This document shows, in pieces, positions 1 to 12,000 of a DNA stretch of 35,699 nt; positions within the stretch are counted from its first letter, which is position 1; every line of letters begins with the position of its first letter. The stretch is from contig JAFGQB010000289.1 of assembly GCA_016935915.1 (NCBI GenBank), positions 1-35,699 of the forward strand, given 5' to 3'. The notes under the pieces are model-generated. The model saw only the letters and a list, made by a program, of their open reading frames with translations. It was not told where the DNA came from and did not search any database. Position numbers and translations under genes: made by a program. The stretch comes from Spirochaetota bacterium. Lineage in GTDB: Bacteria; Spirochaetota; GWE2-31-10; JAFGQB01.

Positions 1-3000
1 ATATACATACCAGTTTATGCCCTGCTTTGCCGGGTCAGGCGAGATGAAGCGTCCTGTTTCTGTGTCCATCCAGCGTGCATTCATATAGATAAGTCCTGTT
101 TCCTTGTTTTCACCGTTATGTCCTGCAAATTGATAGGTGTAGATGCAGTCTTCAACCTCGCAGCTGTGCAGCAGTTCCTTGCCGAACGGTTCGAAGATGT
201 TTTCCTGTACAATGTTTCCTGCATCATTTGTTACAAACCTTGTAGAACCGAGTATATCGGAATAATAGTATGTTTTGACATTATTGTCAACAATCAGCTG
301 AAGTTCCTTGAATGCATATACAAAATCTTTAATCTTTGTCTCTCCATCCGATGTTGTCTTTTCATAGATTATTTTGCCTTCATTGTAAATGGTTATTACG
401 CTGTCAGTCTTTTCACCTTCAACCCTTACAGACTTAATTTTCATGCCGGATTCATCGTAAACATTGGTTTCCTGATAGAGTATTGCCTCTCCGTCATCAT
501 AAAGGCTGTTTTCATTGGCATCGGTATATTTTATAATTTCCCTTAAAAAGCCTGCCGCATCCCATGTATACTTCCAGCCCGTATTGTCTTTCAATGACCT
601 TTTGCCTTTTAAAAATCCGTCCTCATCGTAAGCATAGCTGAAATTATTATCGCTTAACAGAAACCTTCTGTCCGGTGAATAAATATATCCGAATGATTCT
701 TCATGATTTAAAACCATTGTACCGCTGTTGTCGTCATATTTCAAGACTTTTTCGCCGGTCCTGTTGTCGGCTCCGTCATAGGTGTATTGAAAGTCTATCT
801 TATTAAGACTGCTGTAAACCTCAATCAAGTCGCCTAAATTTTTGTCCAGGTTTGTATCCACCAATGCATCATCGGAAGCATCCGTGTTATCAGGGACAAA
901 ATTAATTTTAAATGCCCTGACAGCTTCGGTAAGATTAATATCTTTTAATACAAAATAATCTGCATCACTTTCAGAATCGATCATTATATCGGGAGAAATA
1001 AGTTCGGTAAAACCTGTTTCTGTTGAATAATATGTTTTTATTTTACTATTTTTTAATAAGGAGTTCTTCTGTTTGAGTATTTTTATTATCAAAGGTGTCA
1101 CACCCTGGTTTGTACTGTTTTTATCGCTTATAAGTACAGACGAGGCTTTGGATTCGATATTTACGGTGTCATTGCCGTTTTCTCCAAGGTCTTCAGAAGT
1201 TAACAGCGATTGTTCAACAGGTATGTGATCATACTCCCGATAGGTTAGTTTCGGACTGATCCTGGCTGTTACACTGCCTTCATATTCAGCTAAAATCAGC
1301 CTGTTGTATGAATCATAGGTAAAAACTCTGTCAAACAAGCCTAAAAGTCCGCTTTCTGTCTCAGTTCCGCTTTCCGATACCTCTGTAATGTTGCCAGACA
1401 TGTCATATTGATAAGTCTGTTTTAAAATTTCATCTCCGGCACTGTTTTCAAAAGTCTTCTCTTTTAACTTTCTTGCGTTATTGAAATCATAATACGTCCA
1501 GATGCCTGCATTGTTTTTATATGAAGTGACAACAGAGTTAAAATTTTCCGTACTGTTATTGTTTGTATAATAACCTATATTGTTAATTATATATTCATTG
1601 TTAAATTTAATATTGCTTATTTTTCCGCTGTCAGTGCTCATGCCGTATGTAAATACATTTTCAAATTTCCTGTTATCCGGGTAAATTACCTCTTTCAGTA
1701 CGCCGTCCTCACGGTAATTATACTGAACTGTATATGTCTCTGTATCGATTGTTGTTGCAACTGAAGCAACCTGATTGTCATTTTTATAATCGAAAATTTT
1801 AGTTGTCATTATAGAATCTGCACCGCCTTCTACATCGTAATTCAGTAAAGTGCTTATTCTGTTCAAATCATCATAAGAATAAGCATATTTTTTACCCTTT
1901 GCACCGGTCAGACCAGAATTAATTGTCTTTAATGTCAACAATCTTTTGCTGGAATCATACTGATTTGTTTCGGTGAAGATTGAAATTGACGCATTACTGT
2001 CCGGCTTTTTAACTTTACTTATTACGTTTCCGAATATATCTGTTCTGCTTTCATAATAATAACCGTATTTATCTGTGTTTGACTGAATATTGCCGTAAAG
2101 TGTATAATTTTCGGTTATTGTATACGGCTGAAGTGCTGTTGTTTCAGGTTTTGAAATTGTATAAACAGTTTCGCGGGTATAACTGCTGTTTTCGGTTTCC
2201 CATGATGTTACTTCCGCAGTTACATCATCACTTACAGTTTTTACAATCCTTCCAAGGCTGTCATAAATATAATGAGTGTACTTTTGTTCTTCATTCATGT
2301 ACCTGTTCAGGGTCTCTGCTTCTTTTCTTCCGTATTCATCATAACTGATCTCTTTATTGAAGGATCCGGACATTTCTGTTTTAACAAGGTTCCCGATCAT
2401 GCTGTAATCATTTTTAATATACTGGGTTGAGTTATAACCGGTATAAGATATACTTGATACTGTGCTGTATGTATTGCCGGTTATTAAATCATTATTAGAT
2501 GTCAATGTATAATTGTATTTAAAATTGGTACCGCTGTATTCCCTGGAAACTTTATCGGTGAAATTAAGATCATATTCATATGATTTACCGTTCCCGTCAA
2601 AGTCGATTTGAGTTATTATTCTGTTGTAATCATCATATTTGGTGATCATTTTATTAACCATAAAAACCGGAGCGGCACGCAAAACTGTCAATGATGCCGC
2701 ACTGTCTGAACTGTTTAAAACTCTTTTTTCACTGTATACGAGTTTATTGCTGATATTGTATTTATTATAGGAATATATCCAGTTTCTTCCTTTAACCCAG
2801 TCATACTGCTCAATTACATTTCTTCCTGCATCATAATCTGCAATCAAGGTTTTTGAAATTATGTCATTATTTCTTTTGACTGTCTTTTGTATTAGCCTTT
2901 TAAACTGATCATACTTATATTCTTCAATATAAGTTACGAGTGAGTCCAGACTGTAAGACCATTCATAATAAGTTTTAGTCTCCAGCTCTCCGAAATATGT

Positions 3001-6000
3001 ATATGTATATTCAACATCATCCAGTTTAATAATATCACCGGTGAAACCTGCATATCTGTCTGTAGTTTCAAGCATAGGTTTGTTAAAATAGATATCATAT
3101 ATGGTTTTTTTTGTATAATATTCCCCGTCGGTTTTCCCGTGACCCGAATATAATATATCAATATCATATTTAACCTTTTCTTTAATGACATTCCCGAAAT
3201 CATCATATTCATTCTGAGTTGACCAGTTATCCTTATCAAAGTTCTGGTTCAGCGCAATGTTTGAATAAGAATTGATGCTGTGACCTTCAGTATCATATTC
3301 ATTGTGCTGGACAAGCTGAGTTTTGCCGTCATAACCGGTTATTCTCTTATCTACAGTCCCGAAAATATTATAGGTATAACTTTCTTTTAAGCCTTCAATT
3401 CCAGTTTTTTCAATAAGAAGCCCTATATTATTATAATCATAACTTTCTGTGTAACCAAGTGATCCATCAGTAGTGTAATAGGATTTTGACATCAAGTAAC
3501 CGAATGCATTGAAATTTTCAGTTATCCTGCTCATTAAGTTATCTTCGCCGTCCCTCACTTCTGTTGTTTTTCTTTTACCGTAGTCATTATATTCATAAAA
3601 ATAGCTGATTACCGGACTGCCTGGCACAGGAGAAATTTCGCTTTCCAGGTCACCCAGATTGTTATAAATATAGCTGTAAATTAATCCGTTTCTCTGATCA
3701 TCTAATTTTTTATTAATGATATTACCATTATTATCTCTCTGATAGGTCTCAATTGTTTTCGTCACATGATCCGCTGTACTTCCCTCAGGACGTTTTTTGT
3801 AATTTTCTTTTAATAAAGGTATATTCATATAATTCAGGCTGACTGTTGCATCGGTATAACCGAGACTTATCAGATCAGGATCTTTAAAATTAAACTTTTT
3901 TGAAATCAATTTATTGATTATGCCGTTTGTTCCGGTATAATATGCAGTAATATTATCATCAATATAATCCAGATAAGCTAACGATGTATCCTTATTTTTA
4001 ACGGCATTATAATAGTTTAAATAATCTCCCTTTAAACCGGTGCTCTTTGAATAAAATCCATTGATTACATATACTTCGCTGTTTATCATCATATTTTCAT
4101 TAAAATATACTCTAACCATGGCATCACCGGTATTGTCGCTGTTTTTATAATATAAAACAGTATCCTGAAGCTTTTTACCTTCATAATCATAATAGTAAAG
4201 TTTAACTGAACCGTTTATTAATGTTTTTGTGGATTCATTATAATCACCGTCCCTAAAGTGCTCTTCTGCAACCAATAATCCGCTCCTGTTGTCAAAATAT
4301 TTTTTTGTTATTATTCCTTCATCAGTCAAATCCGGACTTGCGGAAGACATGGTTTCTCCTTTTTTACTGATCTTATTCACCCTGTTCAAATTGTCATAAC
4401 CGTATTCTGTAATCAGATTATTTTCGGTCTGGTCTAATATCAAATCATAGGTGTTATTATAATTATAAGTGATATTCCTGGATAAACTGCTGTTATTGAT
4501 ATAATTTGATTTACTGTTTAATTGATAAGCCCCTGTAATTGTATTCCTTGTATAATCATTTTCAGTAATTAATTTATTAATACCGTCATAATCCTCTTCA
4601 ATGGTTTCAACTTGAGGATTTAATATCCTATGATCTTTATCATTGGTTGCGTCTCCGGAATTATATACAAAATAGGTATAATCTTTTTCTATTGATTCAA
4701 ATTCATTAATATAAAATCTTTCATTTATCAAGTAGATATCATCGTAAAAACTTCTTTTAAAAGATAATATTTTTTTATCCGGATCGGATTTGTCCTTAAT
4801 TCTGTTAATTTCCGCAGTAACCTGATTATATAAATTCATATTATAGGATTTTTCTTTATAAAATATCTTGTCAGCATCCAGAATATCCTCAATAGATCTG
4901 TCATAGTTTGCAAAATAGCCTGTATCTCTTTCAATGTCATTTGTCAGGTCTCCGTTGGAAGGATATGCATTATTTACATAAACTCCTTCTTTTCTGGATG
5001 TGATCCCTATTTTATAACCAATGGTATTTTCAACGAATTTATATTTTGTATGTACTGAATCCGACAGATCAAACTGTCTTGTGTTTATATTACTGTCGGA
5101 TCTGCTGCTTAATGAATAGTCTTTTACAGGCATCATCATCAATGATTTTCGGAACGGCATCAAGTTGGCATCTGCATTGACCTTGTAAAAATAATCTATA
5201 TTCATCTCAGAGCTTACATTATTATTTTTATCTTTAACCTTAATCTTTTCATTTTCACAGAAACTTACGATATTATCTTCATATATAGTATATCTTGTAT
5301 CATCACCGATTTTAAACTGATTGAAACTATATTCCCTGACTTTATCTTTTTCATCTATTGTAATTTTGGACAGTGTTCTAATTTTGAAATTTGAAATGTC
5401 AAAATAATACCAATCAGGTTCCCAACTAAAATGAAATGGATTTAAAACATTATCAGGATTTGGATTGCTGAATACATTATTTAGAAAATTTCCAACATCT
5501 TCATCATATCCGCTAGAATCATATAAAACATTTTTATCAACAGAAGACAAACAATTTTTCACTGCTTGAATATTTCTAAATGTTTTTCTATTATTCCATC
5601 TTTGCATATCACATTTACAGCAGTTTTTAGGACCAAAGATATAATTTATCCTAACATCCCCAATATTATTTAATTTTTCATTATTTGAATTTAATATTTG
5701 ATATTGTGTTCCATTTGTCTCATAATTAATACTTTTTTCTTCATTAAGATAGTCTTCTTCATTTGAAGTCCCCGTATAATCATTATCAAAATAATAATAT
5801 GAGACTTTATCCAGTCTTTCATAATGTATGATAATTTTTTCTTTTTTATTATTATCAGTAATGTCATTATGACTGAATACTGGTAAATACGATAAACCGC
5901 TGCTATTATTGGATACGATATCAGAATAATTAAATTTTGTCCTTGCAATTACTTTTTCCGTTGTTCCGTTGATTATCTTACAGTCAATATGATCAATCCT

Positions 6001-9000
6001 TTTTATATAATAATTATTATCATTATAACCTGTTATAGGATCTGAATAAAAAAAAGTTAGATGTTTTACTGCTATATGATCTTTATCATAAGCATAAATA
6101 TCTGTTATATTATTATGGGTTTCATCATAAACAAATGTATACATTATCCTGTTATTTTTTGTTCCGCCGTCAAAACCTGTTATTTCTGCTTCAGGATTGC
6201 CTGAATAAAAAATATACTCAAGCTGGCCTTTTTCATTAAACCTGTAATTAATGTTATTTTCCAGTTTTACAAGATATCCGCTATCGATTACTTTATAAAT
6301 AAATTTGGTTCCTGTTTTATTGTAATACATGTTGCTGCTAGTCTTTAATTCATATTCATTGCCGTCCATGAGAGTAATATATTTAAATCCGGCATCATTA
6401 TCAGCTGTATTGTCTCTTAATAATTGTGGAATATTCAAATTCCAGCAGTTGTCAATATTATTGAAATTTTGATTCAAATCATCCTTAACATTTAAAAACT
6501 CCCCTCTAAACTTTGGAAACATTAATTTCTTTTTCAAATATTCTCTTATCTCTCCCGGTTCATTTACCCATTCATTACCCGAATCTTCAATTGTCCAACT
6601 TGAACATACTCCAGGATCACTTGCTGCATCATCTCCCCAATCCTTTACGCGATCCTGTAGTGCATGAACATCCCATGTACTCCATAAATAATATTTTTTA
6701 TCATATTTAAATATGTACTCATTCAATACGAATTTTGACATATTATCAAATCTCTTGGAATTAAATTTTAACTTAAGATTATAATCAAGTCTGTTTGAGT
6801 TCAAACTAAACAAATCGAAAACTACATCCAGAGACCCGTCTTCTGGTGATACCTCTGTTGTCCTTGCAGGAACACTTACTCTATTTTCTTTTTCTTCACC
6901 TTCCTTGTCATCAGAAAAATGCTTCATTTTTACTATAAACCTGTCATTTACACTGTCGTAATCAGTTTCAACCTCCTCCCAGAGATTTCTTATAAAATTG
7001 TGAGTGTACATGGTAATCTTTTTCTTATACTCCGTAATATCCGATGTATTGTCAGCAGGTTTTTTTATATTACCTGCATCAAGATACCATATTGCAGCAT
7101 TTTTAAAAACCGCGCCATGAGGCTCAAAGTGATAAATTTCATCATTGAAAAATTTATACTCACCCATAGTACGTTTATCAAGTGTTTTAACTTTTTTTAT
7201 ATATCCTATTTTATGCGGAGTTTTTTCATCGATTGTTACTTCAAAATTTCCGCAATCCATATCAAGCGTAACTTTATCTCCTATCTCTCCTTCAATGTTA
7301 TGATATTTCATGGCCGGACACTCAAGACCGTCGCTTACATTCCCGTAAATATCAGTTACACTTACAAAATATATAAAATCAGGATTATAAAGAGATGAGG
7401 TATCAATAAATACATCGCTGGTTGTATCCAGATAAGAGCTGTCAAGTCCGAAATTAAAATCAGGAGATCTTCTGATGTTATAACTTAAAAATTCTTCTTC
7501 AAATTCTTCAACATAAGAACTATTTTCCCATGTTAATGAAAAATAAATGTCATCAATCTTTCCTTCATAAGAAGACGGCATCGGCAATGGAGTTCTGTCA
7601 ATTTTAAAAGATGTAAAATTTATATCAGATGTTAAATCTGCAAAGTCTTTAACATAAGCAATTATCGTATATTCACCGTCTTCTGCAAACTCATTAAAAT
7701 TGACTTTAATCCTGTCAGACGTAGTATCTTGCCACTCTTCACTGTTGCTGATATTATAATAAGTTGTCATGAACCTGTCTTCAAATGTAAAATTATCGCT
7801 TGTTATAAAATTGAAAGCAACATACTGATATTTAACATTATTCTCATCATAACCGAAGTCATAGCTTACTTCAATATCTTCAAGTACAGGAGGTGTAAAA
7901 TCAAATATTATTGTCTTAACCGTTTCATTTCCTATATTTCCCGCTAAATCTTTTGCGTAAAATCTAAGAACATGCTCGCCTTCAGTTATACCTTCTAAAT
8001 TCAAATCCGCGATGTTATTGCTTTTAGGTATTAATGTTTCATCTCCGCTGTTATCGGTATAGTACAAAGTTATCTCATCATCCGAAGAAAAATTATCATA
8101 AATATCTATATCAAGCTGGAACTGCCTCTGACTTGTGATCTCAGGCAGCTCGCTTAATATATAAAATAAAGGTCCGGTCCTGTCCACAATAAAATTATAA
8201 CTGTACTGCAATCCTTTTAAACCGTACATCTCCGGTATTACATCAAGTACATACCTTCCTTCATCAGGTATACTCTGACTTATCTCACCCGAAGTTCCAA
8301 ACGGTACTGTTGTCCAGTCGACAACTCCCTGTATCCTGTAAGTGAGATGAGTCAAATTAAAGTCGGATTCAACGTGCCATGTCAGAGACTGATTATTGGA
8401 ATAGCTGTCACCTGTTATATTTCTTATATAAAAAGCAGGTTCTATCTTCAATATCACAAGCTGTCCGTTCTCAATATACCCGCTTACCAGTACAAGTGCA
8501 TTCAGATAGTCATTTAAATCATACCTTTCACTTGTGCTTGTATAGCTGTCCGGACCGTTGTGTTCAGTGAACAAGAAACTTCCCGACGGATTTGTTATTG
8601 TACCCACAGACTGATAGAGTTCTGTATCAATCAGAATATATGAATCAATATTAATAGGGCATACATCGCTATTAATCAGTATCCTTGTGCCTTTTTTTGC
8701 CTTTATATAAAGGGTGAAATTATTACTGTTGTTTATAATATCCTGTACATATTCACTTAAATTTATACTGTATGATCTTATGTCATTGTTAAGCTTGACA
8801 ATCGATAATAGATCGCTCTCATTGAAGCTGCTGCCTTTTGCAAAACTTAAAAGATCACTGTTGTTTGAAACAGCGTTTAAAACAAGCTCGAGCTTTTCAC
8901 CCGCATTAAGACCTGTCATTGTATAATTTATCTTAATAACATCATCATTGTTGAATGTGATGAAATTGCCGTCATTTGTGGTGTTGTCGATTATATCTGC

Positions 9001-12000
9001 ATTTTCTATTGTTGTGTAGTTAAATGTCTTATTGTATATCTGTTTTTTATCCTTGATGATATTTACACTGTAAAGCTTTACTGCCTGCACTCCGCTGTTT
9101 TTGATCCTCACTGTTCCATCCAGAACCATCACCCTGTCCCTCAGTTCAATAATCTCTTTGAAAGAGGGATTTAACTGATAGGATTTACCGTTTATGTTCA
9201 TTACTGCATCTTCAGCAGGTGTGGTTTTTTCCATTAAAATATATATGTCATAAATACCGTTTTCAACATCAGCCTTCCATTCAAAATCCTCACCCATGTC
9301 ATTTATTGAGGGCAGTTCAATATAGTTCCTCTTTAAATAGTTCTCTTCATAGCCGTAGTTGAAGTATGCTTTTTCCGTGAAAAACCAGTTCCAATTGCAG
9401 TGATTGTTATCCTCTGTTATATCCCCGTTATAAAAATTAAAGGATATTTTTGAATCTGTTCCTGAAGGATACAAATCAACTGTCCATTTGTTGTAACCGG
9501 TCTGCTGCATAAAGCCCGTACTGTTTGTCTGCCAGCCGTCATATGAATACCTGATTTCTATAAACTCTTTATCAACAAGCCCGGTGTTCAAACTGTTGTA
9601 TTCTATCTTAAGCCTACTGCCGTCATAATAGCCTTTGACATTGTCTGTAAAAGGTATATCGCTGTAATTGATGATAAGGTCTGAAGATGCACCGTAATTA
9701 ACCTGTTTGCCTTTTGATGAATATGCAGTGCCGTCGTCTATGAGATACCCGTTAAAATCAAGGTACTGAGAGTTATATTTATTATTGAAATTTATCGATT
9801 CATCGTCAGTGTCAAGCACCTTGAAGAAGACAACATTGCTTTTTTTAGTATCGTACTGCGATAAATAGAGAGACTTGCTCCATATCCATTCCTGACTGCT
9901 TAATATTGTAGTGCCGTTTCTAAATTCAAATGTAAAGCTTCCGTTATTGTCAAATGCATCGGTTATTTTGTAAAACCATGTATTTTTAACTATCCTCACC
10001 ATCGGATAATCATTATAAGCTCCCCCGTTTATCCTGATGCGCACATATAAACTTTCGTTGCCTGATAAAGCTGTATTATCAGTATTAAAATAGACTATTG
10101 CATCATTGTTGTCCCTTGCAGTATAAAAAGAGTTTTCTGCAGTATTATAATTTATGTCATTGCTTAAAAATACTGCGTCACCTGTGCCTGCCCTGAACCT
10201 CTTGTGATAAAAATATGAATAATTGTCAGCTGATACAGTCGAAAACTTCTTTGGTAGTCTTACAAGCTTATAACCTTTGTTGTAATAATATTCTGCATTC
10301 ACTTCCTTGTAATTAGGAACATAGATATAGATATCAGTGTCCTTTTCAGCATTGAAATTCACATAATTATTCAAATAATCGGTAACCAGAAAGCTCGAAT
10401 CCTTTAAGAAAAGAGGCACATAATCTATTTTATCGTTTTCATATAAATAGATGTTTTCATTTAATCCTGTTTCCCTGACAAAACAGGTTGTTAAATTTAT
10501 CTGAGATACGGACTTATTAAATGAATACGGTTCATTGAAATTTGACCCGTCCTCATTTACCAGATATACATCATCATACTTCACTGTATAACTGTCAATG
10601 CTTTTTACAACTCCAGCACCGCTTTTAACAGGATCAATCAAGCAGTAGTTGTTCTCAACAGGTATTATCCTGAATATCTGGTCATAGTCTGCACTGTCGT
10701 CGGCAACTTTAAGGTTATAATCCGCATCAACTGTCAGATATTTGCCGTAATACCTGTTCTTTAATCTGTAAAGATCTGTAAAAGGTATATTTATAATCTC
10801 CCATTTTGCAGTCTCATCATCCTGCCCGCTGTTGATTTTGACAGTAAAATCCGTATAGGAATAGAGATTATACCTGTCCGTTTCCTTGTTCTTTATCTTA
10901 TAGAAGTTATTCTCATCATTAATGAACTTCCAGAGCTTATCCTGATGGTCGCTCAGAGTAAATGAGGGATCATCGTTCAAATTGAATTTATTTTTAAAAT
11001 TTGTTAAAGTCTTAAAATTATCAAGAGAAACAAATACTTTCCTTGACTTGATGCTCTCCCCGAAGCAGTTTGTTGCCTGGAGATATAATTTAAACTCATA
11101 TCCGTCAAAACCTGTGTCTGTAAATTGATCCTCTCCTGTTATACTGTATTCCGATTCGTCTGTTATTGTTACTGTTTTATAGGCAGTGAATGGATCATTT
11201 AAACCTTCCGGATCCGCTAAATGTTCAAGCACTTTCCTTACAGGCTCAAAGTTTAGAAAATCAGATACCGTATCTTTAAATATTGTATATAAAGTTTCTG
11301 CAGTTGACTGAACATAAAGAGTGACCTGTGCATTGACAAGATTTTTCCCTGAAAAGTTCACCCTTACCCTGTAATCATCAGTAAAATCCGCAACAATGTC
11401 CTCAAAAAGATACTCATCCGCAAACGGAGCTACATCCGGTGTCGTAAGCAGAAACCTGTCTATCTCAAGAGTACTGACATTGTTGTTTATCTTAACTTCA
11501 AGCCTGTCAGTACCGGTCCTCACATCCGCTATCTTTATCCAGTGAAAATCATTGTCTATGTATTTAAAATTGACTTTTTCATTGTTGAAATATATAGCAA
11601 GGTCGTCATTGATGAATATTGCCTTCGCCCTCATCCATAACACGGCATCGGAGGCTGCCGTATTATCGATCTTAATTACCGTGGAGGTCTTTTTGTTTAT
11701 GCTTATATATTCAATGCCATTAATGCTCTGTTTCTGATAATTACCATAAATAATATCATTATTATAGTAATTATCTAAACTTAAAACAGTATTATAAACA
11801 ACAGCGTTGGGCTGACTGTTCAATACTCCTCTTCCCGGTATATAATTTAATATTATACTATTGTTTCCGAAACAGTTTATAAATACATATTTTTGATCGT
11901 CGTTTCCCGAATAGCTCTGTACATTTATCTGCTGCAGTTGTGAGCTGTTTGACGTTATATAGTAATTTGTATAAACATTCCTTATGTAATAATAATTTTC

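Noticed and set aside
118..546. 142-codon plus-strand open frame opposite the RHS core
   Set aside because: It is antisense to the clear RHS core and has no recognisable domain.
2934..3239. 101-codon minus-strand open frame within the RHS gene
   Set aside because: It is another shifted frame; the same bases encode YD repeats such as NEYDDFGNVIKEK in the RHS frame.
5691..5948. 85-codon minus-strand open frame within the RHS gene
   Set aside because: It is a shifted frame of the RHS coding sequence; the RHS frame reads through with normal YD-protein sequence on both sides.
6919..7398. 159-codon plus-strand open frame
   Set aside because: It is antisense to the RHS giant, has no domain and no good ribosome binding site.
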